In this document: positions 34,447 through 47,484 of the stretch, piece by piece
How positions within the stretch are numbered: position 1 is the stretch's first letter
How the letters are laid out: each line of letters opens with the position of its first letter
Source: Rhizophagus clarus
Taxonomy: Eukaryota > Glomeromycota > Glomeromycetes > Glomerales > Glomeraceae
Direction: 5' to 3'
Assembly: GCA_015698045.1 (NCBI GenBank)
Contig: BLAL01000236.1
Span: forward strand, 496,001-560,000
Length of the DNA: 64,000 nt
The notes under the pieces: model-generated
What the model was told of the DNA's origin: nothing
The model's database searches: none
What the model saw: the letters and a program-made list of their open reading frames with translations, nothing else
Position numbers and translations under genes: made by a program

Positions 34447-36554
34447 CAGTCACCAGAAATGTCACATGCAGATCATTTTTATAATATATTAAATTTTGTG
34501 TAATATCGATTGTACCTCTTCATTTTGTTAAATTTAAACTACTGCGTCTATGCAGATTATAAAATTGATAGTCCATCATGTGCTCTATCAATTTTTATCG
34601 TTAACTTTTTTTTTTTCATAAAAAATTTTTTTTTTATACTTCACGGAATATACTTCTTAAAAATAAGCGTTTTTCAAGATTCAAGTTGTAATAAAAAGAA
34701 AATTAAATTTTTAACAACAAAGATATATGTAAATTTACAAGAGGGAAAAGATTTTCTAAGGTTATAAAAGCGACTAATTAGACAGTTTTTGCGTAAAAGG
34801 CAAAAAAATGATTTTTTACTATAATGTAAGAACTTTTATAAAGCTAAACGCAATAAAAAGCAAAATAAAGCGCTTTTTTTTGGTAATTTCTTATGTTTGT
34901 AACTCTTTATAATTCGCAAATATTGTTTTTAAATTATATTTTCACCAATTTTTCTCGTTCCTTTTTTCTAGCGTTCAAAGGATAAGAATTATTAAAGTAT
35001 TTTAAAAAAATTAATATTACACTTTCTTTTTTGGTAAATTGTAAGTGATAATTTTTTTTTATGTAGACTGCTTTAATTATATATTAAAATAATTGTTTTC
35101 TTGCATAGATTGATTTTTTAAAAAAAAAAATTATAGTGTTAAACGGTAAATACATATATAAGGATATGTTGATTTGTTTATAACTGTATGCTTAGTTTAA
35201 TTTCTATAATAAAAAAAAGGTAAATGGATTTTCTTAATGTGAAATTTTTTATTTTTTTAATGTAAAAAAATTTTTTTTTTTGTAAGCTAATTCATTTTTT
35301 TTAACGTAGGTTGATCAAAATATTTTTTTTATTGATCCCTGGTTGTATCATACTGTATGTATATTTATCATGCAATTCCTAAAAATAAATTAAAATTTTA
35401 TTGTAATTTACCGCAAAATTTTTAATGTTTAATCAAAGAATTACTTTATGATACATTTGCTATATGGTTTCTTCTCCATATCCACTCCTTCTTCTTCCCT
35501 TTTCAAAAACATTAATCAACAGATGCATGAGCTTTCAAAATTTTCACTTTCAAAACTGAATATGGCTTGGAATCAATGTAATCATTGGTTTTTACCTTCG
35601 GATACATTGATCATGACATGAACTTATTTCTTGCTCATCCTTTAATCAAATAATATTTTCATCACGCTCTTCATCAGATTCTGATCCAGAAAATTACTTT
35701 CTGTATCACTTATTATATTTTTATCATTTTCATCTGAGGTAATTTGTTGAATAAACTGTTTAGCCTTAGCGTGAATATTTGAAATCTAATTCAAATAAAG
35801 ATTCATTCTTATTAGTATCCTCTATATCACAAGTTCTTATATTTACCATATAACTCATTATGACCCACTAAATTTTCATATTTACCATAAAACTTCATCT
35901 CTATCTACAAAATCTTTCTACAGATCCTCATATTCACTATAAATTTCGTCCTCACCTACCAAATATTCATCTAAATACTCGTATTCACTAATATATATTA
36001 TTAAATAAATTGTTTAATAAATTTAACCCTAAAAAAAAGTTTATTCTTTAAGTTTCAAGTAAGAAAAATACATATATTTTTGCTAGTATTAGTTTAAAGT
36101 TTTAATTTCTCACCATGTCTAGTAAATTCTAAAGTTTCTTTTACTTTTCGTTACTTTTAATAGTAAAAAGTATGTCAACTCCCAAGTGAGATCCAAGTGA
36201 GGTAATAAATATTATACGAAAAATTTTTTAATAAAATCATAGTAGCGGTCAATATGCACGTCTTTTGTTATTTAAGTTTAAGCGCTATATTAAATAAATG
36301 CAGTGTTACATTAAACCTGTATTTTTTGATTTTTGCAAAATTTAGGCCGGCATTATAAAATTGACCAGCATTACGAAAATTTTGGCCAGCATTATGAATT
36401 ATTCATCGGCAAATTTAACCTGATTTAACTAATTTCGGCCAACTTTGATCATATATATGTATACTTTTAATGATGGTACTTCGCCACAATTTTTTTTTTA
36501 CCGACCTTAATGAAAAAAATTTGCTTTTCTTTTTTGTGACATTTCCTATGACTG
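34447..36554. mobile_element. CAGT-ended TIR element, copy 2 (4-bp duplication TTAT)
   Basis: Left end CAGTCACCAGAAATGTCAC. Right end inverted CAGTCATAGGAAATGTCAC. TTAT lies on both sides (34443-34446 and 36555-36558). It is clearly the same family as 11269-12784 (shared CATGTGCTCTATCAATTT, TTTTTCAAGATTCAAGTTG, GGCCAGCATTATGAATTATT). It is about 600 bases longer because it keeps a decayed minus-strand coding segment. Confidence 0.88.
35480..35995 (-). pseudogene. Decayed acidic ORF inside the CAGT element
   Basis: On the minus strand the region reads as many short acidic runs broken by stops (EYEYLDEYLVGEDEIYSEYE, ITSDENDKNIISDTESNF, DEERDENI). Asp/Glu-rich starts are common to the transposase genes in this window, so this may be what remains of the element's own transposase. 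Too decayed to name. Confidence 0.35.
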
Positions 36555-36558
36555 TTAT

Positions 36559-37142
36559 TACCTATCCATGCCAAGAACTGGTCGCAAATCTTGAAATTCT
36601 TTTTGACTTCATCATGTAGCTCTTTTAATCAGGTTGTCTGGTATTTCTTGTGTCTCGATAGAAAGTTGTGAATTGATTTTGTTCTTAATATTTTTAATAA
36701 TTTTTCGCAAAAAAATTCTATTGTCTTTTGAAATTATTTGTTTTTAATTAATTTTATGCTTTTAATTATATTTTTTGTATTCATTATAGATGATAATTAT
36801 ACAATTCTTGATTTTAATATTAAGTTGTTGGTTAGTTTGTATATTAATTACATTTTTTAATAAATAAATTTTGCAATTATGTATTTTTTTAAATAATGTT
36901 ATATATGGAATTTTATTGCATATTTTTCTCTTTTTCGTTCTTTCACGATTACGCTAAATTTATCAATTGTGGGTGATTATTGATTATAACAATGTCGATC
37001 ATATCTAAATTTGAGATTGTTGAGTAACCCATATGTTGTGCATGTTGATCAATAGAGTTGCATTTTGCATAAATAAATGAAGGCGTTTAGTTTAATAAGA
37101 AAATTATCTTTGTTAAGAATAAATTGAAGTAATTGTATAGTA
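36559..37142. other. Upstream region of the kinase gene
   Basis: AT-rich, no ORF. It is expected to hold the promoter, but I cannot point to a motif. Confidence 0.4.
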
Positions 37143-40100
37143 ATGGCTCACAGTAATAAAGGTAAAACGCATATAGCATAACTATTAATAGAAGTTGAAT
37201 TATTCAAAAGTTTTAAATAAATTTACAATATATATAATAAAATTAGTTTCAAGTAGCGCGGAGGAATCTAAAGGTAAATATACTGAACTTAATTATTAAG
37301 CGTAAATAATTTAAATATCATTATACACCATATAAATATTCACATGTAATTTAAATAATTTAGCTCGTAAGTTAATGGGTTATTTTATAATTCTTATAAT
37401 TTAAATAATAATGATAATGGTTTGTTATTATATTCTATATAACTTCAAAAATTAATAATACTGTAGTTGGTAAGTTATCGTAAGCTATTTGTTTTTACTT
37501 TATTTTACTTGTATATACTATTCAGATAACTAAATTCTTTGTTTAAATATCTATTTAATAAATAATTATGCTATAGATGGTAAGTTATAATATTTCAATT
37601 ATGCTATATATATAATAATACCCACACATAATTCAAACTAATTATATTCTTTACTTTAAACACATGATTAGATTGTAAGTTGATATTTAATTTACAGTAT
37701 ATATGCTTTGTAATAATATTTGCATCTAATTAATTAATAAATAATAATATAGGGTGTAAGTTATATGTTATCTATATATCTGTCATTTATATGATTTAAT
37801 TAACTAAATTCTTTATTTAAAAAATTATTTAATAATATAGTTCGTAAGTTATTTATTTAATCCTATTATTACATATTTATATATTTACGTATAATTTAAA
37901 CTAACTAAATTCTTTATTTAAAAAATTATTGGTAATTTATTTTAGATGGTAAGTTACCCGTTATTTATTTAATCCTATTATTACATATTTATATAATATT
38001 TACGTATAATTTAAACTAACTAAATTCTTTATTTAAAAAATTATTTAATAATATAGAGAGTAAGTTATTTATTTAATCCTATTATTACATATTTATATAA
38101 TATTTACGTATAATTTAAACTAACTAAATTCTTTATTTAAAAAATTATTTAATAATTTATTTTAGATGGTAAGTTATTCATTTAATCCTATTATTACATA
38201 TTTATATAATATTTACGTATAATTTAAACTAACTAAATTCTTTATTTAAAAAATTATTGGTAATTTATTTTAGATGGTAAGTTACCCGTTATTTATTTAA
38301 TCCTATTATTACATATTTATATAATATTTACGTATAATTTAAACTAACTAAATTCTTTATTTAAAAAATTATTGGTAATTTATTTTAGATGGTAAGTTAC
38401 CCGTTATTTATTTAATCCTATTATTACATATTTATATAATATTTACGTATAATTTAAACTAACTAAATTCTTTATTTAAAAAATTATTGGTAATTTATCT
38501 TAGATGGTAAGTTACCCGTTGTTTATTTAATCCTATTATTACATATTTATATAATATTTACGTATAATTTAAACTAACTAAATTCTTTATTTAAAAAATT
38601 ATTTAATAATATAGAGTGTAAGTTATCTATTATCACATATTTATATAATATTTACGTATAATTTAAACTAACTAAATTCTTTATTTAAAAAATTATTTAA
38701 TAATATAGTTCGTAAGTTACCCGTTATTTATTTAATCCTATTATTACATATTTATTAATATTTACGTATAATTTAAACTAACTAAATTCTTTATTTAAAA
38801 AATTATTGGTAATTTATTTTAGATGGTAAGTTTATTTAATCCTATTATTACATATTTATATAATATTTACGTATAATTTAAACTAACTAAATTCTTTATT
38901 TAAAAAATTATTTAATAATATAGGGAGTAAGTTATTTATTTAATCCTATTATTACATATTTATATAATATTTACGTATAATTTAAACTAACTAAATTCTT
39001 TATTTAAAAAATTATTTAATAATATAGCTCGTAAGTTATTTATTTAATCCTATTATTACATATTTATATAATATTTACGTATAATTTAAACTAACTAAAT
39101 TCTTTATTTAAAAAATTATTTAATAATATAGGGAGTAAGTTATTTATTTAATCCTATTATTACATATTTATATAATATTTACGTATAATTTAAACTAACT
39201 AAATTCTTTATTTAAAAAATTATTGGTAATTTATTTTAGATTGTAAGTTACCCGTTATTTATTTAATCCTATTATTACATATTTATATAATATTTACGTA
39301 TAATTTAAACTAACTAAATTCTTTATTTAAAAAATTATTGGTAATTTATTTTAGATGGTAAGTTACCCGTTATTTATTTAATCCTATTATTACATATTTA
39401 TATAATATTTACGTATAATTTAAACTAACTAAATTCTTTATTTAAAAAATTATTTAATAATATAGGGAGTAAGTTATTTATTTAATCCTATTATTACATA
39501 TTTATATAATATTTACGTATAATTTAAACTAACTAAATTCTTTATTTAAAAAATTATTTAATAATATAGTTCGTAAGTTACCCGTTATTTATTTAATCCT
39601 ATTATTACATATTTATTAATATTTACGTATAATTTAAACTAACTAAATTCTTTATTTAAAAAATTATTGGTAATTTATTTTAGATGGTAAGTTTATTTAA
39701 TCCTATTATTACATATTTATATAATATTTACGTATAATTTAAACTAACTAAATTCTTTATTTAAAAAATTATTTAATAATATAGAGAGTAAGTTATTTAT
39801 TTAATCCTATTATTACATATTTATATAATATTTACGTATAATTTAAACTAACTAAATTCTTTATTTAAAAAATTATTGGTAATTTATTTTAGATTGTAAG
39901 TTACCCGTTATTTATTTAATCCTATTATTACATATTTATATAATATTTACGTATAATTTAAACTAACTAAATTCTTTATTTAAAAAATTATTGGTAATTT
40001 ATTTTAGATGGTAAGTTACCCGTTATTTATTTAATCCTATTATTACATATTTATATAATATTTACGTATAATTTAAACTAACTAAATTCTTTATTTAAAA

Positions 40101-43100
40101 AATTATTTAATAATATAGGGAGTAAGTTATTTATTTAATCCTATTATTACATATTTATATAATATTTACGTATAATTTAAACTAACTAAATTCTTTATTT
40201 AAAAAATTATTTAATAATATAGGGAGTAAGTTATTTATTTAATCCTATTATTACATATTTATATAATATTTACGTATAATTTAAACTAACTAAATTCTTT
40301 ATTTAAAAAATTATTTAATAATATAGGGAGTAAGTTATTTATTTAATTCTATTATTACATATTTATATAATATTTACGTATAATTTAAACTAACTAAATT
40401 CTTTATTTAAAAAATTATTGGTAATTTATTTTAGATTGTAAGTTACCCGTTATTTATTTAATCCTATTATTACATATTTATATAATATTTACGTATAATT
40501 TAAACTAACTAAATTCTTTATTTAAAAAATTATTGGTAATTTATTTTAGATGGTAAGTTACCCGTTATTTATTTAATCCTATTATTACATATTTATATAA
40601 TATTTACGTATAATTTAAACTAACTAAATTCTTTATTTAAAAAATTATTGGTAATTTATTTTAGATGGTAAGTTACCCGTTATTTATTTAATCCTATTAT
40701 TACATATTTATTAATATTTACGTATAATTTAAACTAACTAAATTCTTTATTTAAAAAATTATTGGTAATTTATTTTAGATGGTAAGTTTATTTAATCCTA
40801 TTATTACATATTTATATAATATTTACGTATAATTTAAACTAACTAAATTCTTTATTTAAAAAATTATTTAATAATATAGAGAGTGAGTTTATTTATTTAA
40901 TCCTATTATTACATATAATTTAAACTAACTAAATTCTTTATTTAAAAAATTATTGGTAATTTATTTTAGATTGTAAGTTACCCGTTATTTATTTAATCCT
41001 ATTATTATATATTTATATAATATTTACGTATAATTTAAACTAACTAAATTCTTTATTTAAAAAATTATTGGTAATTTATTTTAGATGGTAAGTTACCCGT
41101 TATTTATTTAATCCTATTATTACATATTTATATAATATTTACGTATAATTTAAACTAACTAAATTCTTTATTTAAAAATTATTGGTAATTTATTTTAGAT
41201 GGTAAGTTACCCGTTATTTATTTAATCCTATTATTACATATTTATATAATATTTACGTATAATTTAAACTAACTAAATTCTTTATTTAAAAAATTATTTA
41301 ATAATATAGGGAGTAAGTTATTTATTTAATCCTATTATTACATATTTAAATAATATTTACGTATAATTTAAACTAACTAAATTCTTTATTTAAAAAATTA
41401 TTTAATAATATAGGGAGTAAGTTATTTATTTAATCCTATTATTACATATTTATATAATATTTACGTATAATTTAAACTAACTAAATTCATTTAAAAAATT
41501 ATTTAATAATATAGGGCGTAAGTTATTTATTTAATCCTATTATTACATATTTATATAATATTTACGTATAATTTAAACTAACTAAATTCTTTATTTAAAA
41601 AATTATTTAATAATATAGGGCGTAAGTTATTTATTTAATCCTATTATTACATATTTATATAATATTTACGTATAATTTAAATTAACTAAATTCTTTATTT
41701 AAAAAATTATTTAATAATATAGGGAGTAAGTTATTTATTTAATCCTATTATTACATATTTATATAATATTTACGTATAATTTAAACTAACTAAATTCTTT
41801 ATTTAAAAAATTATTTAATAATATAGGGAGTAAGTTATTTATTTAATTCTATTATTACATATTTATATAATATTTACGTATAATTTAAACTAACTAAATT
41901 CTTTATTTAAAAAATTATTGGTAATTTATTTTAGATGGTAAGTTACCCGTTATTTATTTAATCCCATTATTACATATTTATATAATATTTACGTATAATT
42001 TAAACTAACTAAATTCTTTATTTAAAAAATTATTTAATAATATAGAGAGTAAGTTATTTATTTAATCCTATTATTACATATTTATATAATATTTACGTAT
42101 AATTTAAACTAACTAAATTCTTTATTTAAAAAATTATTTAATAATATAGAGTGTAAGTTATTTATTTAATCCTATTATTACATATTTATATAATATTTAC
42201 ATATAATTTAAGCTAACTAAATTCTTTATTTAAAAAATTATTGGTAATTTATTTTAGATGGTAAGTTACCCGTTATTTATTTAATCCTATTATTACATAT
42301 AATTTAAACTAACTAAATTCTTTATTTAAAAAATTATTGGTAATTTATTTTAGATTGTAAGTTACCCGTTATTTATTTAATCCTATTATTACATATTTAT
42401 ATAATATTTACGTATAATTTAAACTAACTAAATTCTTTATTTAAAAAATTATTGGTAATTTATTTTAGATAGTAAGTTACCCGTTATTTATTTAATCCTA
42501 TTATTACATATTTATATAATATTTACGTATAATTTAAACTAACTAAATTCTTTATTTAAAAAATTATTGGTAATTTATTTTAGATGGTAAGTTACCCGTT
42601 ATTTATTTAATCCTATTATTACATATTTATATAATATTTACGTATAATTTAAACTAACTAAATTCTTTATTTAAAAAATTATTTAATAATATAGAGTGTA
42701 AGTTATTTATTTAATCCTATTATTACATATTTATATAATATTTACGTATAATTTAAACTAACTAAATTCTTTATTTAAAAAATTATTGGTAATTTATTTT
42801 AGATTGTAAGTTACCCGTTATTTATTTAATCCTATTATTACATATTTATATAATATTTACGTATAATTTAAACTAACTAAATTCTTTATTTAAAAAATTA
42901 TTGGTAATTTATTTTAGATGGTAAGTTACCCGTTATTTATTTAATCCTATTATTACATATTTATATAATATTTACGTATAATTTAAACTAACTAAATTCT
43001 TTATTTAAAAAATTATTGGTAATTTATTTTAGATGGTAAGTTACCCGTTATTTATTTAATCCTATTGTTACATATTTATATAATATTTACGTATAATTTA

Positions 43101-45662
43101 AACTAACTAAATTCTTTATTTAAAAAATTATTGGTAATTTATTTTAGATTGTAAGTTACCCGTTATTTATTTAATCCTATTATTACATATTTATATAATA
43201 TTTACGTATAATTTAAACTAACTAAATTCTTTATTTAAAAAATTATTTAATAATATAGTTCGTAAGTTATTTATTTAATCCTATTATTACATATTTATAT
43301 AATATTTACGTATAATTTAAACTAACTAAATTCTTTATTTAAAAAATTATTTAATAATATAGGGAGTAAGTTATTTATTTAATTCTATTATTACATATTT
43401 ATATAATATTTACGTATAATTTAAACTAACTAAATTCTTTATTTAAAAAATTATTTAATAATATAGGGAGTAAGTTATTTATTTAATCCTATTACTACAT
43501 ATTTATATAATATTTACGTATAATTTAAACTAACTAAATTCTTTATTTAAAAAATTATTGGTAATTTATTTTAGATAGTAAGTTATCTGTTATTTATTTA
43601 ATCCTATTATTACATATTTATATAATATTTACGTATAATTTAAACTAACTAAATTCTTTATTTAAAAAATTATTTAACAATATAGAGAGTAAGTTATTTA
43701 TTTAATCCTATTATTACATATTTATATAATATTTACGTATAATTTAAACTAACTAAATTCTTTATTTAAAAAATTATTGGTAATTTATTTAGATTGTAAG
43801 TTACCCGTTATTTATTTAATCCTATTATTACATATTTATATAATATTTACGTATAATTTAAACTAACTAAATTCTTTATTTAAAAAATTATTGGTAATTT
43901 ATTTTAGATTGTAAGTTACCCGTTATTTATTTAATCCTATTATTACATATTTATATAATATTTACGTATAATTTAAACTAACTAAATTCTTTATTTAAAA
44001 AATTATTTAATAATATAGTTCGTAAGTTATTTATTTAATCCTATTATTACATATTTATATAATATTTACGTATAATTTAAACTAACTAAATTCTTTATTT
44101 AAAAAATTATTTGGTGATTTACTTTAGTCTCTTGTAAGTTATTATTTATTATTATATTTATATAATATTTATTATAATTAACTGAATTTAGTCTTTATTT
44201 AAAAATTATTATCTGATGCTTTAGTTGGTAAGTTAGACTATATATTATAAATATGTTTATACAAAAACTAAAGCTTATACTTATTAAATTTCCAATTAAA
44301 TTTTAGTGTAAGTTGTCACTTTTTTTTGATTTTAAATTTTAACGTAATTTTAATATGGTTTTAATTATTTAAATTATATGTAGATTTGGAAATAGTGAAA
44401 ATGCAATTTTAGATCATTTCATTTTAAAAAAATGTTTAAAATGGATTCCTTATAATCAATTTGAAAATGTTGAATATCTTGATAAGGGAGGATTTGGTAC
44501 TATATATAAAGCCTTTTGGAAAAATGAAGGAATTAAAATAGTTTTTAAATGTCCTGATAAGTTGAATGAAAATTTAGATGAATTTTTAAATGAAGTATAA
44601 TAATATATTATTGGCTTTTAATTTCATTATAAATCATTTATACTAATATATCCATTTTAAATTTTTTTTATAGTGGGATTGTCATGAAAAATGTTTACAA
44701 TCAAATGCGATTATTTATTTACATGGATTTACCAAAAAACCAGATACTTCAAATCCAGATACTTCAACTTATATGGTAGTAATGGATTATGCAAGTGAAG
44801 GTAATTTAAGAGGAAGTTTAACAAAAATAATTGAAAATAATTGGAATCAAAAATTATTCATGTTACTTAAAATTATTTCTGGCCTTAAGCAAATACATAA
44901 ACAAAAACTTATTCATCGTGATTTTCATGATGGCAATATTTTAAAAGATGGAAAAAGCGGAGTTTATATTAGCGATTTAGGATTATGTCAACCTGTAAAA
45001 TCATTTTTAAAAACAAATAATATTTATGGTGTTATCCCATTTATGGCACCTGAAGTTTTAAGAGGCAAACCATATACTCCAGCTAGTGATATATATAGTT
45101 TTTCTATGATTATGTGGGAATTTACATCTGGAGTTTCACCATTTAATGGTATAGCACATGATTTTCAACTTAGTGTAAGTATTTGTAAAGGTGAACGTCC
45201 TGAAATTATTGAAAATACTCCACAATGTTATGTAGATTTGATGAAAAGATGTTGGAATGAGGATCCATTAAAAAGGCCATCTTCTGAAGAAATTGAGGAA
45301 ACCATTAAGAGTTGGATTTTCCGTCCTTATGATGATGATTGGAAAGAAATTAGTAGTGATAAAATCAGCAAAGAATTAAAAAGCAACATTATGGAATTTA
45401 TAAATGCACCAATTGGAAACAATAATCTTATTACTGAATCTCATCCACAAGCATATTATACAAGTCGCTTACTTGATTTTACTAGTAAAGAAGTAAATGA
45501 AATTCTAGAAAGTAAATGCTTAGATTGTATAGTTGAAGATAGTATAAAGTCATTAAGTATGTAATATATATAAAAAAAAGCAATTTTGCAAATTATTTTA
45601 TGTGAAATTAATAAATATATTTACTTAATTATTTAGATATTGAAGCAGATGAGACTAATTAA
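37143..45662 (+). CDS. Protein kinase gene with a string of 66 micro-exons (model)
   Basis: Proposed model: exon 1 37143-37161 (MAHSNK), exon 2 37247-37273 (VSSSAEESK), then 66 micro-exons at 37364-44307, then kinase exons 44384-44594, 44674-45556 and 45637-45662. Of the micro-exons, 64 are exactly 3 nt, one is 6 nt (44128-44133) and one is 1 nt (44307). All introns start GTAAG, except GTAAAA, GTAAAT and one GTGAG near the ends or in decayed units. From exon 1 the phase is 1 throughout. The final 1-nt exon changes it to 2, which is what the kinase exon needs (GTA-TTT-GGA-AAT). The translated micro-exon tract has no stop and is rich in Asp, Asn, Glu, Tyr, Arg and Gly, giving a hydrophilic stalk before the kinase. 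The splice sites and phase are seen; use of the micro-exons is inferred. Confidence 0.5.
37364..44310 (+). repeat. Tandem intron/micro-exon array, about 66 units
   Basis: Two unit types alternate irregularly. The 104-base type runs GTAAGTTATTTATTTAATCC to TTTAATAATATAG plus a triplet (mostly GGA, AGA, AGT, TTC, GGC or CTC). The 115-base type runs GTAAGTTACCCGTTATTTAT to TTGGTAATTTATTTTAG plus ATG, ATT or ATA. Both share ATTACATATTTATATAATAT, TTACGTATAATTTAAACTAA and CTAAATTCTTTATTTAAAAA. Triplet counts that I make: ATG 20, GGA 12, ATT 10, AGA 5, TTC 5, AGT 3, ATA 2, GGC 2, CTC 2, TTG 2, GGT 1. The outermost units (before 37850 and after 44100) are diverged; the centre is nearly identical, as after recent expansion or gene conversion. 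Confidence 0.97.
44384..45662 (+). CDS. TKL-type protein kinase catalytic exons
   Basis: This part encodes a protein kinase (ATP to Ser/Thr or Tyr). In order: LKWIPYNQFENVEYLDKGGF with the glycine loop GGFGTIYKA; a possible ATP-binding Lys in IVFKCPDK; the hinge VVMDYASEGNL; the catalytic loop LIHRDFHDGNIL; ISDLGLC in place of DFG, with the metal-binding Asp kept; activation-segment end FMAPEVLRG; and DIYSFSMIMWEFTSGVSPF. The tail ends YTSRLLDFTSKEVNEILESK. Introns lie at 44595-44673 and probably at 45557-45636, the latter giving the end KSLNIEADETN instead of KSLSM. The key residues look intact, so it is probably active. The family is greatly expanded in arbuscular mycorrhizal fungi. Confidence 0.93.
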
Positions 45663-45717
45663 TTATTTGTTTGTAATATTCAATATTATGTATTTAACAA
45701 ACTTTTTTTTATTAGAA

Positions 45718-45912
45718 TTATTTAAACACTAAGGCTAGAGTAGTAAAATGTTTACAAGTTTCTTAGTTTGTAATTTAAATAATTTCTATTTTTATACTAG
45801 CTTATATGCATTTTTCTCTTTTTATTTTACTTAGAATTATTTAAACACTAAGATATAGAGTAGTAAAATGGTTTACAAGTTTCTTAGTTTGTAATTTAAA
45901 TAATTCTTTTCA
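45718..45912. repeat. Direct duplication, about 124 bp period
   Basis: GAATTATTTAAACACTAAG, GAGTAGTAAAATG and TTTACAAGTTTCTTAGTTTG occur at about 45715-45785 and again at about 45835-45907, downstream of the kinase gene. Confidence 0.9.
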
Positions 45913-46600
45913 ATGAATTATTAAATATTGTATGATTTTTTTATTTTACAAATAATTCATTTTTTACAATTTATCAATTATTAAATGTCAGTAATTATCA
46001 AATGATTTTATTTACACTATTATAAACTACAATGTTAGTAATATATATTTGAATTAAGAAGTTTTTGATCCACCAGTATTTCAATACCTTGCAACATTTT
46101 TTGTAATGTAAATTATATTTCATTTGAAAAACTAAACATTTTTACAATTAACAAGTTTAGCAAGGTTCATTCATATATTTTATTTATAGAAAGGCTATCC
46201 TAAACCCAGACTCGCTCTAGGGTTAAATTTAACTTGAGTTACACAAGCACGAGTTCAAGCTCATTCATATAATTTGTATTTCCAATTTTATAATTTACAT
46301 ATATTCAATGCCATTTACTTTAATTTTCTATTGAAAGTCATTATATAATTTTTCAATTGATAACTATTGAAGTTAAATTTTTACCAAGTAAGAATAAAAA
46401 TCCTTATATGAATAAATTTAAAATATTATTTATGAGTATAATTGCAATTTCAACCTCAAGTGCAAATAAGCGGGAGTAGTAATTCTAATGTATTTATAGG
46501 GTCAGAAATTTTATATATAACAAAAAAATTTCATATGATAAATAAGCAAACTTTTTTGTTACTTATATATAATGATGGTACCCTTAAATTATTTTTTCAA
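45913..46600. other. AT-rich intergenic stretch
   Basis: No gene. 46195-46265 has a small patch (GAGTTACACAAGCACGAGTT) like the ACTCGAGTT repeats. Confidence 0.4.
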
Positions 46601-46604
46601 ATCT

Positions 46605-46812
46605 GCAATATTGCGGATTTTAAACTGAAATTCTGAAATATATCCAAAATTCTGCAATGTATCTGAAATTCCACAATGTATCTGAAATTCCGCAATGTAT
46701 CTGAAAATCCGCAATGTATCTGAAAATCCAAAATGTATTTGAAAATCCACAATATATCCAAAATTCCGCAGTATCTGAAATTTCACAATGTATCTGAAAT
46801 TCCGCAATTCCC
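46605..46812. repeat. About 20-bp tandem repeat (CCGCAATGTATCTGAAATT)
   Basis: About ten copies of CCGCAATGTATCTGAAATT with small changes. The aromatic minus-strand frames here are artefacts of the repeat. Confidence 0.95.
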
Positions 46813-47234
46813 AAAATCATGATCTTAATCATGTGATTATTTTTTTTTTTCACAGAAAAATAATTAATTATAAAAAATCCAATTAATCATGTATCAAAAC
46901 AATCGCATCATTCCTGAAAAAACTAGTTTAATTTAAAATGAATAATAATTCAAATAAATCAAAAAAAAAAAAAAAAAAAAAAAAAAATTCAACAATTTCA
47001 TAAAAATATTACTGTAATTATTTCTACTTTTTATAAATATGTCAAAAACACCTTCTGCAACTCTTAATTCCAAAATTCGTGGAAAGAAGGTAGAGTTTTT
47101 GTCTGAATCATGTATTTTCGATAGAAATAAAGTGAGAATATCATATAAAAAGAATGAAGGGCGCGTATATTTTGACCTACAAGAATCATTACCGAATTTC
47201 ACATTTTTAGATAAGGTATAACAATAAAATATTT

Positions 47235-47484
47235 TTTCCTCTCGTACTTCTAGACAATTTTGTCCACTTTTTTTCATTTTTCGTTTCTGGGCAATTTTGT
47301 CCATTTTTTTTTGTCCATTTTTTTTCATTTTTTATTTCTGGACAATTTTGTTCATTTTTTTCATTTTTCGTTTTCGGACAATTTTGTCCATTTTTTTCAT
47401 TTTTTGTTTCTGGATAATTTTGTCCATTTTTTTTCGTTTTTCATTTCTGGACAATTTTGTCCATTTTTTTTTGTTTTTCATTTC
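47235..47484. repeat. GGACAATTTTGTCC tandem repeats in intron 1
   Basis: About eight copies of TGGACAATTTTGTCCA separated by TTTTTTTCATTTTTCGTTTC. The same words occur at 50726-50790, 52858-52978 and 60903-60965. The predicted Phe-rich frames are artefacts. Confidence 0.9.

Noticed and set aside
37364-44310. Possible CRISPR array or centromeric satellite
   Set aside because: Spacers would be only 3 bases, and the conserved part carries exact splice donor and acceptor signals in a eukaryotic sequence. It also ends at kinase exons in matching phase.
46589-46853. Aromatic repeat frames on the minus strand
   Set aside because: Translation of the 20-bp CCGCAATGTATCTGAAATT repeat.
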